A DNA stretch of 64,000 nt. Source: Telmatactis stephensoni (lineage: Eukaryota > Cnidaria > Anthozoa > Actiniaria > Isophelliidae). The stretch is from assembly GCA_029948255.1 (NCBI GenBank), contig JALIZF010001862.1:985300-1049299 (forward strand), given 5' to 3'. The notes below the pieces were generated by a model. That model searched no databases and was not told where the DNA came from. It saw nothing but the letters and a program-made list of their open reading frames with translations. This document shows, in pieces, positions 1-12,700 of the stretch. The translations under genes were made by a program, and so were the position numbers. How positions within the stretch are numbered: position 1 is the first letter of the stretch; each line of letters begins with the position of its first letter.

Positions 1-1080
1 ACTAGCAAAAAGCACTCGTACAATGCATCTAACTTACTCAGTAAATATTTTTCGTGATTCAAATCGCATTTCAAATTCTATTTCTGAGTATAAATTCTAT
101 TTCTATTTATAAATTTAATGTAGTTATCATATAGGTGTATTTATTTCATTCATTTATATCTATTAGCCTGTCAAGTGTATGTAATAATCATTATTTTTCA
201 ATGTATTTCTATTTTTCCTTTCTCCTTTTCTAGTTTTTTATTACTTAATTCTTTGAAACCAAAAATGCATAATTTTCAAGAAAAACACATATAAGCTATC
301 AATCTCGATTAACTATAAAGTTATTATTGGTAGCTTGTACCAATAAATTTTCCAATAATTATATGTAAAATTTATTTTTATTGATACGGTACGGTGTATT
401 TTCCTGATAATTTAATTTTTATTTCATCCAATTCTATGTATGTATTATTTGGTGACCAGACGCGCGGGTTGTATGAAGTGTAGGCATACCTCGATCATTA
501 TTGAATAATAACTTCATATATTTGCATGAACAGGATGTAGCTTTTTGCATTTATGGACCAGATGATTAAAAGACCAATAACACTTCGTGACCCAAGAAAA
601 TAGGCATGTTCATGCAAGAAAAATGTGAAGAAAAAGGAGCCAGAAAAAATAGCTTGTTCATGCATACGTGCAATCAACAAAAGCCGTTGCTTGTTTATAT
701 ACTTATATTAGATGTCACTTTCACCTCGTGAGGAATATTTTTCTCGGCTTAATGACAAATTTTGAAAATGAGACACTGTATAGTTGATAGAAACACATGA
801 AGGGCAATGACTGCTTGTCACCAAAGTTTTATCAGCTGCATGATTGAAAACAAAGAATTTGATAACAATTTCCCCACTACTTTTCGTACATTTGGAACCA
901 GATGTTCAAATTTATAGAATCTAGATTCTTAATAACAGAATCTAAGAAATGACTGAAAAAGTCACCAGAAACCAGATTTCTTCAAGAGATTTATTGGTAT
1001 TCTAAGTTAGAAATTGCAGTTTCTGCAACTTTCGAACAAATTTCCGGCAATTGTTATGAATTTGCATTTCTAACAGTTAA
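1..1080. other. AT-rich intergenic DNA, no gene seen
   Basis: AT-rich sequence with only short random ORFs and no exon-like stretch flanked by splice sites. A 14-bp palindrome (AGAATCTAGATTCT) lies near 917-930. Nothing else recognisable. Confidence 0.6.
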
Positions 1081-1498
1081 GGTACGGTAATACGAGCAAA
1101 AACATTACTCAACTTGTCTCGCAACATTGCTGCGAAGCGAGTTGAAGAGCGATGCTGCCCGTTTTACCACCCGCGAACAAACCGGCTTGTCTCGCAACAA
1201 AATTATTGTTGCAGGTTGAAAGAATCCTGTATTCTCATTGGCCCCTAAAATCATTTGCTGCAACACAAGTTGAACCGAGGTGGTAATACGAGCAACATTT
1301 TAAAATTTTGTTGCAAGAAGTATAACGACCTTCTACTTTCTGCAACAAAATTTCTCAACCTGCAACAAACTATTTTGTTGCGAGACAAGTTTGTTTTCGG
1401 GTGGTAAAACGGGCAGCATCGCTCTTCAACTTGCTTCGCAGCCAATGTTGCGAGACAAGTTGAGTGATTTTGTTGCTCGTATTACCGTACCTTTAAGG
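1081..1498. mobile_element. Palindromic TTAA-type MITE, copy 1
   Basis: The two ends are inverted copies of each other: the left end reads GGTACGGTAATACGAGCAA and the right end is its reverse complement. Long arms (about 150 bp) contain GTTGCGAGACAAGTT-type motifs. TTAA borders the left end and TTTAA the right end, as expected for piggyBac- or Kolobok-type target-site choice. It has no coding capacity. Two relatives lie at 6915-8793 and 32947-33292. Confidence 0.75.
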
Positions 1499-3346
1499 CG
1501 CTGTTACACGCTGAAACTTTTATCTGAACTTTGTGTCGATCGTTGATGTGAGACAACTTTCAAGAGGGGTGTTACACGCTGAATTTCGTCCTGAAACTTG
1601 TTCAAGTTTCGGTTGCAGAAGTAGAAAGCAGTCCCACTTTTCGTGAAACCGTCTCGTGAAACCGACCCGGGGAAAGTTATAGCTTCGTAATTTGCTAAAA
1701 AATTTTCCAACGTATTTTCTAACTTTTGCAGATGAACAGAATGTTAGACATTTGCATTTCTTAACGTTATATTAGGAACCAGTCAGATTTTCCTCCCGAA
1801 AAATGTCAAAGCTATAAATTGTAATTTTCAACTGTTAAAAATGGTTTTAAATTTCCAGTTAGCATTAAAGCAAGTTCAATTGGTCTCAGTAAAAAAGTTT
1901 TTGTTTCTTAGTAAAACAGTATTTTTGATGATGTCAATTCATCTGCGCCGGAAGAGTATTTATCGGACAAGATGACATTGACAGTGCTCACTCAAACGGT
2001 AAGCAGGTGTCTACGTTTCTAAATATATCTTATTTTCATTTACACATTGAATAATGACTCAATATCTGTATTTCATTTGGACCCCTTTTATCTAATACTA
2101 CATACTTATCTTTAAGGAATATGAGTTCTTAAAGTTCACAACCAGCCTATAGTAAAGACATGTTCTTTGTCTTCCGTAGAGCAGATGATGTTATTCTCGA
2201 TTTTAACTGATCAAATTTCCACGCTCCCTTTACCATCCCCTTTAAAGTGCCAATAACCCCTAAACTGAAATTTTGATAATCATTTTTTTCACGAATGGAA
2301 AAGCTGGATGGTTTAATATTCTTGAATGAGGATGTTTTACTTTTTGAGTTAAAAGCATTTGAAATGCAAATAAGGTGACGCCAAACCAGGAATTTGTCTA
2401 TACTTTGTTTTTCGAATTTGCAACTGACCGAAGTGCGTTTGAGTGTGAGTGACAAAAACATTCATCATACTGTGAATTTTTAAATGTTTTGCAAATGGAA
2501 AACTAGTAAGAATATTATTATTTCTAGCGTTTTTGTATATTTACTAAGATAATTCCTGGGTTGATGTCACATGGTTGCATTTTCAGATTTCAAATCCTCA
2601 AACCTCAGAAAGTAGATGTCTCCATTCAGAAATATCAAGCCACAAAAATTTTCCATTCATGCAGAAACGATTATCAAAACTCTTCAAATTATGGGTTAGT
2701 GGCACTAGGGCCGCTACCCAGGCTACAAAAGGCAGTTTTGCTAATCAATTTTCAGTGTCAACAAAACGACAGTTTTATTGTAATATGATGGAAACATTAG
2801 AACATTAAGCTCATGTTACCACAAAGTTGTTACGAGTGAGTAATAAGCTATAGTTAAAGCTGTGCTTCTTGGACAAACTTAGAAACTAATTATTCCATGT
2901 AAGTAAAAATAACTTAGCGACAAACATAAAGAATTACTCTACAGTGACTTTAAGAGTATAAAGAATAATAAAATAAACAAATAAAAATGAAATATGAATA
3001 GATGACGTCATCTACGTCATCTAAATGCAAGAATATCAAATAGTTTTTCACTGTCTAGCTCTTTTAAAGATGGTGCCTGGTGCGTATTTGGGCGCTATAA
3101 CTTCACCCAATTTTCATCTTACTTCCAATTTTCACTGATTTTCATCCTGGTGCCCCTTAAGATGTTTTAATGTGACTACATCTCTAAACAAGACAAGACA
3201 TGTGAATCTGCATGAGTTTAATAACAGCTGTCTTAAAGCACTGAATTAAACCGTCATTATCATATATACCATCATTTGGCCCGTTGGTTCATTTTCAATA
3301 GTGAGGCGTTTTCGTTGTGAACGCATCAAACTAATAAGCAAACCAC
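1499..3346. other. Intergenic DNA upstream of the PAN/TLDc gene
   Basis: No coding exon was recognised. A perfect cAMP-response-type octamer TGACGTCA sits at 3003-3010, and a TATA-like stretch (ATATATAC) at about 3262-3269 lies some 80 bp before the start codon at 3347. Both are only candidates for promoter elements of the downstream gene. Confidence 0.4.
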
Positions 3347-5283
3347 ATGCTTTCGTTCACTCTGTTTTTCCCATTTTCTGGGAATTTTTGGCGCCGTCTT
3401 CTTTACTTTTCAATGTTGATCGCAGTTGCTTCAGCCAACTTTCATCACATTACTGTTAAAGACCATGTTATGACCAAAGAAGTTTATCGAGTTTTCAAAA
3501 CAAAGGACTGGATGAGCTGTCTTATGGAGTGTAACGCTGATAGCAAGTGTTCTTCGTATAACTTCCAGCGTGAAGCCGATTCCTGTCCAGGACACAGTTG
3601 TGAGCTCAGTAAATGCGCCATGAATGAGAAAAGAGAGAAAGGTTTAATTGCAAGACCAGGATTTATATTTCAGCAGTTAAAACCATCTCAGGTAAAGAGT
3701 TTTTGAAATTTCTGAACACAATTGTATGTTGTTGGCAATAATGACAATAATGTGGATTTTTTGCTTTAAAGAATGAAGATTTGTGCAAGAGCCGTACACT
3801 ACGTAAACAGAACAAGACTAAATCCATGAAAAAATCTTACAGTAAGCACTTTAGTTCTCTTTAATTCATCGCAATTTCTCTTTCTATATTTACATTTCCT
3901 ATGCCTTTCACAATTGGGTCTTTTGTTTTATTTTTTGACGTCGTATTGTGTTTTCAGTTAACTTTTGAAAGGTTCTGAACTTCCCATTGATTTTTTTCTG
4001 TCCAAATTAGCTGAGAAGTACTCTGATTCCACTTCCATTATCTCAATACTTCCTACAATACATTTGAAACATGATTCTATACTTACATTTATTCGTTTGC
4101 CAATAGATTAGTATAATGTACAATTTGTGAAAATATAGAGGAATATACAATACTTTGTTTATAGGGAATTTCAGCTTTTAATTTGTCTTTTCAGATGGCC
4201 TGGAAACGTCAGAAATTCTCCAAAACCGTAAAAACCGTACCAAGCTATATTCCGAGGCACTCCTCAACTTACTTGGACGAAAGAATCGTACCTGGAAAAG
4301 ATGTTACCGCTCCGGTGAATCGGCCGGCTTCAATGCGACTGTGTTCCACAAGCAGTGCGATTCTAAAGGTTCAACAGTGACATTAATTCGAGTGCATGAA
4401 TATATCTTTGGAGGATATATTGACGTGTCTTGGGAATCACGTAAGAACCGTGTAGAAATTTATAAATGTAGTTTAGTTTCTTATTCTGTTCCATGTCAGT
4501 AAATGTTCTCATGAAATTACATTCCATCTTACCTCTACGTTTATTCGTACTTTCTTCCAATAACAAATGTTGAAATATTATATGTATACCCAGAAGAGAC
4601 CTGAATCATGGGGCTGTTCGACGCCCTTTTTTCCTACCGTACATCAAACCAAAAAGATAGCTTTCCTCTCAAAATTACCCAAACGAAAATCAGGGTCAGT
4701 CTATGGCGGGGCCATACGCGAACTGAGTAGTTTATTAGATATTTCTTTGTTTGTTTGATTTTGTTTAATTATGTGTTCTTTAATTAAGTCCAGCTATTTC
4801 AGAGCATGCAAACGCCCAAAACAATACTCACATGACGCCGCACGTATGCCTTTTTCAATCTGTTGTCTCACAAGAAGCTTATTATGGTAGAAGTGAAGTG
4901 TACGTGATAGTACATTTGACTCAGTGTGTCTCATATCAATAGATTATCTGTTTATTACCTTTACAGCAAAAGTCTGCCGCTCCGCAACGAGTGACCAGGC
5001 CTTCTTGTTCTCCCTCTACAGTGACCATGACAAAAGCTTCAAGCCCCTTAGATTTGATGTCAAGATCAGTCATGCTCCTCGGGCAGTATATCTTTGCTCA
5101 GGTGATGGCCCTAGATTTGGAAAGAGTGATTTGTTTATTAGTCCAGAACAATCAAAATCGTACTCAAAACTCAAATATTATAAAATACCGCCACGCTGCA
5201 CCTCTGATAAATACTGTACCTTTTACACTGGTGAATGGTATTTTACTCCAAGTGATGTGGAAGTGTTTTATGAAGATAAATAA
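3347..5283 (+). CDS. Secreted PAN/Apple + TLDc domain protein (4 exons, 325 aa)
   Basis: Exons 3347-3691, 3772-3841, 4195-4440 and 4967-5283 join with phases 0, 1 and 1, give 326 codons including TAA, and each intron is GT...AG. Residues 1 to about 31 form a signal peptide (hydrophobic run ending LIAVASA). Residues about 35-110 carry a Cys-rich PAN/Apple module (SCLMECNADSKCSSYNF). Residues about 150-323 are a TLDc domain: IFGGYIDVSW, then GPRFGKSDLFI, then a C-terminal GEWYFTPSDVEVF. TLDc proteins are best known as intracellular oxidation-resistance factors, so this extracellular version with a PAN domain is a lineage-specific type; its function is unknown. An internal Met near the signal peptide core is an alternative start. 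AATAAA follows the stop at 5298-5303. The product is probably an extracellular adhesion or recognition protein. Confidence 0.88.
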
Positions 5284-5297
5284 GATAAGACTTAAGG

Positions 5298-5303
5298 AAT
5301 AAA
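5298..5303 (+). terminator. Poly(A) signal of the PAN/TLDc gene
   Basis: AATAAA lies 15 bases after the stop codon. A 3'UTR this short is plausible, though other signals farther on cannot be excluded. Confidence 0.6.
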
Positions 5304-6039
5304 AAACGGTTTCCCGTGTTTGATAGCCTGATCAAAACACGCGTGATGTTGGGAGAACATGAGAGAGCGTACGTAGCAAAATTTTGAGCTTTGCATTTAA
5401 ATAGTATCACTGTCATATAGCTAGCCTGCATATTAATTTCTGGCATCACCAGTTGATGAACAGTCGCACAGAACGTGTATCGTAGAAGAAGACCGAATCG
5501 TTCATAAGTGGATAACGTAAAACTAGATAAAGCCGAGCACTAATATTTAGCGTCGGTAGTTCCTTCGTTTAGAAGCTGGTCTTGTAGGAAGCCGAAAAAA
5601 ATCTCCACGATAAAATAGTGTATTTATTACAGTTTTTGTAATGTCCAAATTAATAAATATTGACATAACTGATAAATATACATGGCGTATTTATGACTGA
5701 AACTAGAACTTGCTCATTGCATATCTCATTGCAAAGAAAAGTGTAGCACAATGCAAATGGAACGTTTGCGGCACTTACTACTGCATGAACACTTTGCACT
5801 TTGAAATTGCAAAATTTTGATCATATAAGACTTACAAAATAATTGACCGGCTTATAAACCAAGTTATGATACATATGCTCGGTAACCAACTATTTTTCCT
5901 ACTTTCATCCGCGCTGCATACGCGAACACATTTGAAAATTAAACTAGACGCGTGCGGTAGATGATCGAAATTTGTTTGATGATTGAAAGCTTGGCTTGTG
6001 AAGTTAATTTTACAATTCAAGACTAATTAAAAAAGGTTA
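5304..6039. other. Intergenic DNA, nothing recognised
   Basis: AT-rich stretch without splice-flanked ORFs, repeats or inverted repeats that I could recognise. Confidence 0.5.
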
Positions 6040-6424
6040 TTTACATTTGCGATTGATGACGCTATTGGTCTTAAATTGTGCGCGCTAAGCGCCATGGTAT
6101 TGTATTGTATTCTAGGCATATCGTTCTTTATAAAATATTTGAGATATAACGCGCACGCTGATTGGCTGGCTACCATGTTTATATCAGAGGACAGAGACAT
6201 GGCCCGCACTAAAATGTCGAAAATATTTTATAAAAGCAATATAAAATGATCGCTTATGTCTCTGTACTGTGATGTAAACACTCTGGAAGATGTAGAGCAC
6301 TCGAAAAGCAAAAGAAACTCTCGGCTACGCCTCATGTTCCTAAGCTTGCTTTCCTTGTACTACATCTTCCATCGTGTTTACATCACAGTACAGAGACATA
6401 AGCAATCGTTTTATATTGCTTAAA
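6040..6424. mobile_element. Palindromic MITE with TCTCTGTACTGTGAT arms
   Basis: The stretch 6231-6424 folds on itself: TCTCTGTACTGTGATGTAAA on the left is answered by its reverse complement on the right. The outer part (TTTATAAAATATTTGAGATA, then TGTTTATATCAGAGGACAGA) is shared, inverted, with 60740-60850. Related, longer copies occupy 60541-61443. Confidence 0.65.
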
Positions 6425-6500
6425 TAAAACCATGCAAGAGAAAACAAACCAAATTCCAAATCAATAACAGATCGACAGAGGTTCAAAGTTTTCCCATTCA

Positions 6501-6677
6501 ATAGACCTTTTCAGCTTCGTTGTTTGTTTTCCCATTTCAGATCACGTGATGTTACACTTGGGATTTAATTCTTTCATGTGTTAATATTTTATCATGTTCA
6601 TCATAAAAGAACAATTCTCAAGGGAATGTCACGTGGTCTGAAATGGGCAATTTGCATACGAAGCTGAAAAGGTCTAT
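6501..6677. mobile_element. 177-bp MITE, ATAGACCTTTTCAGCTTCGT ends
   Basis: The left end ATAGACCTTTTCAGCTTCGT is matched by its reverse complement at the right end. An inner CCCATTTCAGATCACGTGA is also mirrored. No ORF. Confidence 0.75.
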
Positions 6678-6702
6678 TTCCGTGGGCAATATGATTATTT
6701 AT

Positions 6703-6851
6703 TAGAGTAGGTTTCGTATGACTGTGAAAACGGCACCGCACGGTCACGGCACGGTTACGGCAGAAATTTCGAATGTTTTTATGGACATCACGGCACTGAC
6801 ACGGTTACGGCACGGCGCGGTCCGTTTCACACTCATACGAAATCTGCTCTA
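6703..6851. mobile_element. TAGAG-family MITE, copy 1
   Basis: About 150 bp with ends of the TAGAGYRGWTTTCGTATGA type and a GC-rich interior built from CACGGTCACGGCACGGTTACG-like repeats. Full or partial relatives: 17901-18033, 31177-31322, 49542-49979 (split), 55408-55563, 55688-55840, 56601-56658 (partial), 57419-57610 and 61820-61956. TA at both borders fits a mariner-like target, but this was not proven. Confidence 0.75.
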
Positions 6852-6914
6852 TATAGCAAACATATAACGCATGCCTCTCATTAACAAAAACAAAAAGTCA
6901 ATTTTTTGTGTCTT

Positions 6915-8793
6915 AAGGTGCGGTAATACGAGCAACAAAATCGTGCAACTTGTCGCGTAACATTTTTGTTGCAAGTTGTAGAGCGATGTTGCTCGTATTA
7001 CCGCCCCGCGCGCAACTTGTCACGCAACAAAAATCGATGTTGCAGGTTGCGGCTGCTTGTTGCAAAAAGTAGAAAGTGGTAGCATGTATACAATTTGTCT
7101 GCGCATGTCTGTGTTTTGGGCTTGAAATTCATTTGCATATCGAATGCAAGAAATTTTATGTTGACACGGAATATTTTGCTGGCTATCTCGTTCTTCAAAA
7201 TTATGTTCAACAACCGAAATACTAAGACAACTGAAACATGAGCAGTCTGCCTACCGCTAGTGCGCTGTGGATAACTATCCAGATCGAAGGCACCCCAGAT
7301 GGGAAAATATCACGCGTCAAAGTCAGTAGAAAGTTATGAGAAGGACCAGAACTCCGCACTTTCGAGTTATAATGTTGGCGTTGAATTCATGTATAAGGTA
7401 AATTTAGTAATGGATGTCATTACCAACATGGTACTGTTTGAATTGGATCCAATGAGAGTACTCTGGACTTCATTGATTGTTGAATAATTAGCCATGTTTA
7501 CTGGAATGTCGTACTTTTTCGCGCAAAATTCTTGCAATTCATTCTGAAAATTTTACATCTTTGACAGCGCCCCCCAGCAAAATTATTTAATAATACGCTT
7601 TTTCCATGCTTCGTTCTTGTAAAACAGAGCTTTCTTGCTGGAAAACTTCTGGTCCCTCCATGTAATTTCAAGCAATGTTTACAGTCGGGTTCAAGCCTTG
7701 TTAAAATTGACTAAATTCGGTAGCCTATATTTTATAATCTGCAACATTTATCTAGAAGTTAATGACCTATTTTTATACATGGTGAGGCATACAGTTTGGG
7801 CCGTATGAAGCAGCGTTTTATACTTTATAAAAGAGCAATAAATTCATCGCTGAAATTTGCATGCAAACAACGTGCTTGGAAACACGTTCACAAAAATGCT
7901 TTGGATCACATGTAGGGACCACGAGTTTGGACTAAAAAAGCTCAGTTTTGCAAGAAAGAAACGTGGAAAAAGCAAATTACTAAATAATTTTGCTGGGGGG
8001 CGCAGTCTCAGATGTCAAATTTTGAAAGTGAATTGCAAGAATTTTGAGCGACATTCCAGTAAACATGGCTAATTATTAAACGATCGATGGAGTCTAAAAT
8101 ACCCTTATCGGGTCTAATCTACACAGTAACTTGTTGTTAATGGCTTTCACTGCTTAGAGTGCTTACAATATATCCGTGAAAAACTTTGTAAGAAATTGCA
8201 CTAATTTGCACTAATTAAACAATAGAAAACAAAGGATTTCGCTCTATTTAGTACAATTTAGTTCGCTAACTTTTTCACGGATATATTGTAAGCACTCTAA
8301 CGTACCTTACATATAAATTTAGCGCCCACAATATTACTCGAAAGTGAGGAGTTCTGGTTCTTCTCACAACTTTCTACTAACTTTGACGCGCGATATTTTC
8401 CCATCTGGAGTGCCTTCAGTTTGGATAATTATCCACAACGCACTAGCGGTAGGTAGACTGCTCATGTTTCAGTTGTCTTAGTATTTCGGTAGTTGAACAT
8501 AATTTTGAAGAACGAGATAGCCAGCCAAATGTTCCATGTCAACATAAAATTTCTTGCATTCGATATGCAAATGAATTTCAAGCCCAAAATACAGACATGC
8601 GCAGACAAATTGTATACATGCTGAAAGTGGTTCTACTTTGTGCAACAAATTTTCGCAACCTGCAACATCGATTTTTGTTGCGTGACAAGTTGCGCGCGGG
8701 GTGGTAATACGAGCAACATCGCTCTACAACTTGCAACGCAACAATGTTGTGCGACAAGTTGTACGATTTTGTTGCTCGTATTACTGCACCTTT
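6915..8793. mobile_element. 1.9-kb foldback TTAA element, copy 2, with about 750-bp arms
   Basis: The left end GGTGCGGTAATACGAGCAAC and the right end are reverse complements, and the arms keep matching inward (GTTGCAGGTTGCG, TTTGTCTGCGCATGTCTG, CATTCGATATGCAAATG and others) to about 7670 on the left and 7905 on the right. TTAA precedes the left end; the right border has decayed to TTTATG. No transposase ORF is present. It could have grown from the same MITE family as 1081-1498 by capturing flanking DNA. The right arm is interrupted by the 147-bp element at 8154-8300. Confidence 0.8.
8154..8300. mobile_element. 147-bp MITE with 30-bp perfect inverted ends
   Basis: The 30 bp at 8154-8183 (starting TTAGAGTGCTTACAATATAT) and at 8271-8300 are exact reverse complements. 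It sits inside the right arm of the foldback element, and the matching place in the left arm (near 7403-7415) lacks it, which shows it inserted after the arms formed. TA or TTA flanks suggest a mariner-like target. Confidence 0.88.
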
Positions 8794-9685
8794 ATGAATG
8801 ATACTGCAAACGTGGCGATGAATGAGGACATTCACCTTGAAACACAAAGAAATTAAAAATCCTACTAAAAACTCATTTAAGAATTTTATGCTGATAAGAC
8901 AAATGAATAGTAATACCTTTTACTCGGGCCTGGGATGAATAAATTTTTCTCGGTAATTTTGAAGGAGAAAGGAGCTCAAAAGGAACACGCCAGGACGTTT
9001 TGTCAGCTTGATTGAGAGTTTTCACAAATTCTTGTTTTCGCCGTTTACTACAAGAAACATGTCCAACAACTTGATTTATAGTAAAGGTCCTAAACTTTTA
9101 CCTCTTAGTTGTTTTCAGTTATCAACCAATGATTGTTCCATGTCTCAATTTCTTTCTCAGTCTTGGTCGATTCATGAAAATCCTGAGTCTAGCTAAAGCT
9201 GATTCAGTCACTGCCACTGGAGGTTCGTTCCCTCGACTACAATACACAAAATACCTTGACAAAATGACCCATAAACACGAGTTACATATTCAGTGTATTC
9301 AAGCATAAGACCAATAAACTGATAAAGTAGAGTCTACAAACCAAAGACGTCAATTCTTGTATTTCCAGGTCTTGCTTTTAGGCGTAATTCTGACAAAGAT
9401 TTCCAACATTCCGCATCTTCTTCGACGGATGTTTTCGCTCCAGAAATGAAATTTTTGGTAAAATATTTCATCGAGGAATATACATTAGCAAGATAAAGTT
9501 TCCCTTTAGAATGAACATCTCGATGGGATGAGTTTTCATGCGTTAAATTTAACAAAACTTCGACAAACATGAGCTCTAGCTAGCTTACCGAGTTTACCAC
9601 TGATATACCTCGCTCACAGCGTAATTTATGCAAAAAATTGTGCAGCCAATGAAAACTGTTTTTTCTCGTAAAGCCAATTGAGTGT
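8794..9685. other. Intergenic DNA, nothing recognised
   Basis: No supported exon. Short ORFs on both strands lack domain signatures or splice context. Confidence 0.5.
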
Positions 9686-9700
9686 TTAAAATAAATAAAT
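9686..9700. repeat. Target-site duplication, 3' side of the retrotransposon
   Basis: TTAAAATAAATAAAT here is identical to 12768-12782 on the other side of the element. Part of the match is low-complexity AAAT, so the exact length is uncertain. Confidence 0.65.
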
Positions 9701-12700
9701 TTTTTTTTTTTTTTTTAAATGAATAAACTTTATTACAAAATTCACAATGGAAGACTATTTACAGATCAATGATTTAAAAAAACATATATGTATAAATATT
9801 AATAATAAGATATTCATATAATAAGAAATTCATATAAAAAATTGTGATAATATATAGTGTTAAATGTAATGTAGATGTTCGTTGTCTTTATAATTTATAA
9901 AAAAACATATGCACAATATCATTATATATAGTGTTAATTTTATAAACACTAATCAACTATTCAAGGAAACTAATATATATATACTATATACTATCTACTT
10001 ATAGGTAACAGCAAAAAAAACCTAAAAAATATATATATATAAAAATAAAAATATAAATATATATGTATCTATAAATAATCACTTAATGTTGGCCAGGTCG
10101 ACCTCAAAGTCAATGTCAGTTATCATATCGTTTTTTGTTCTTTTTCGAGATCTGGATCCTCTAAGACATAATAATGCAGATCTTAAAATTGAAAAAGATA
10201 CTTTAGTTCTTATCCATGAGATAGTATTCGCGTAAGTCTCTCCTTTTTTCATAGATATTAGTTCGGCTAATCTTGAGTGGAATCTTTTGCACTCTTTTGA
10301 CATACCACCTGTAGTTGTGAAAACCAATGGAGTAAACGAGGCTTGTTCCACTTCAAGGACACGCTTTTCATATGCTCGCTTCTTTTCAGTCTCGTGCTTG
10401 TTGTAGATTTCATCTGGCGTCATCTCACGATATGATTTGGCGTTAGGATGGCAAATGCGTACATCAACGAAGGTAGATTTCTGTCTTTCCCATAGTCCAC
10501 GAGCATGTACGTCAAGTCGTGCGTCCCGAGCTAAATTCGTTCCGGCAGGGAGAACTTCTCCAGTTATATCTTGTAAGACTGGCTCTATTTGGACATCTGT
10601 ACAAACCAGATCAAGAAGCTCCGCTTCTAGGTCTCTTAACTCATTGTGGCGTTGTATGATAAACCCTCCGCGTTTACAAATCATCGCGTGGTCCACTGTA
10701 AAGGCCTCGCCGCATACACAAGTTGATGGACAGTCATTAATGGGCCAATCGTACCTGAGCTTTAAAGCATCTTTAAACTCTCTTTTGTTGAGGTCAAAGC
10801 CCATCTCTTTATTTGGTATTGTAGTGAGCCAGCTGGAAGCACCTTTCTCTTTAGCAAGTGTGATTGCTCTTTGTGTAATCGATGGAAGAGAGCTGTAGAC
10901 CACCTCAGCTTTACTCGTTAACACCTCATTCTTTTCCTTGCGTGACGACTGCTGTAGTTTTCGTACTTGATCAGGATCCGGAAGAGAGCACGATTGAGTA
11001 ATAATGCATTGAACTAGCGGTGATGTTACACTTTTAGAAGATAGATACTCTTTCGCTGCGGCTTGACATGGATTTTCAAGACCAAGGCCTCCCAACCTCA
11101 CAGGTAGAGCTAGTAGGTTTCTTTCGGCCTCAGAACAATTGTGATCTATCAATACAGGCAACAATACATTAGTGATTGCGCACTCTAGTGGCTGTAATAG
11201 TTCCTCAATATCTGGTATTGTTCGAAGATAGTAAGTCCATTTGTGTTTAAGACCATAGGTATACGCTATATAGCACGCTTGGGGTTGTGATGATGCAAAC
11301 TCAGCAAGTGTTATCTGACTGACCCAATCATCCATCTTTCCAGTTAGATACTCCTCCAAAAACGATCGCGATCCAATTACTGCTCCAAGGTGTTTCTGTC
11401 CTTGAGATGTGATATTAATTTTTGTACCTTCAAAAACATCTTTAGCTGCTTGTTCTCTGCCAGGTTTTACAATAAGCCAACATTTTTTCTCATTCGGATA
11501 GTATCCAAGATCGGGGCCCATGTCATTTAAGCACAGCCACCAGGTCTTGATGTCATCTAGCTTCCCTGCGCCACTGGCGTCATCAGCGTACCAAACCTGT
11601 TTAGCAGAGCTTTCGATGTTGAGATGGGATATAAGAGGTTGAAGGCTTAAAGCGTACATAACCATTGCCAATGGGTCACCCTGTGTTGTCCCTTCTTCTG
11701 ACTTTATCTCCTGACCTCCGGTGATGAACAGTCTGGCAGGCTCTCGATAAGTATTTAAGGCATAGGTGGAGATAGTTGGACACACAACTCTTATATTATG
11801 CAAGGCGGCTGCTCTATTAAGACAGTTAAAGGCATTTGTTGCGTCAATTAGAAGAACGGCATCAGTTTCATCAGCCTCAAAGATAGTGTGCATAGCATGT
11901 ACTGCAGCCTCACTACCACATTGGTGACCTGCACAAACTTGCATTGATCCGCTGGCTTCGATAACGTCTCCTTTCAGCATTCTAGCCACGCACTTCCCAG
12001 ATATCCTTCGTATGACTTCGCCAACTCCAATGGGGCGAACTGCGCCACTTCCACTTCGCCTTGTCAAAACGGCAAGAGCCTCGCATAAATTGGAGCTGGA
12101 TTTCTTGAAAGACTTGCAGGCAATCATTCTTCTAAAACCAAGGGCATCTATACCAGACGGTCCCCCAGAGCCTTTAGTTCTCAATGCAGCATCTCTGATC
12201 ATTTCAGCATCGATTTGTTGGAAGATGACTGGTGGAATGTCCTCAATTGGGCCAAATAGTAGTGATCCTAATTTAGCATTGCTGGGTGCTGGATGTTTCT
12301 CGTGAAGCTGTTCCATAACTTGATCTGTTAAGGGAAGCACGCCCTCGCTGCTATTATCACTCAGATACCGTAAAGCAGAGTTGATCTGTCCACTCATCAC
12401 CAGGTTGGCGAAGGTCTTTGCTCTGTTAGGCGCATCAGGTTTTTTACCTTTTGAGAGACGATGTTGAATTGCACGCCCTTCCCGTACGAGTTCTTCGATG
12501 TGTCCGTCTTTCCACAACGCTAGCCGTCTTTTCAAACACTCTTTATGGTCTTTTGTCTTCGACTTTGCATTTGGTTTCTGAAGAGCAACTGCTAGCAGAA
12601 CGATCGCTACCTTTAAAGCGATATGCTCCTTTTCAGAAGCATTGTTCCAATCATTGATGTGTGCAGTAAATTGATCAATAAAGGAACGGCCGAGTTGCCC

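Noticed and set aside
10437..10898. 153-codon plus-strand ORF within the retrotransposon
   Set aside because: Antisense shadow of the endonuclease region of the RT ORF.
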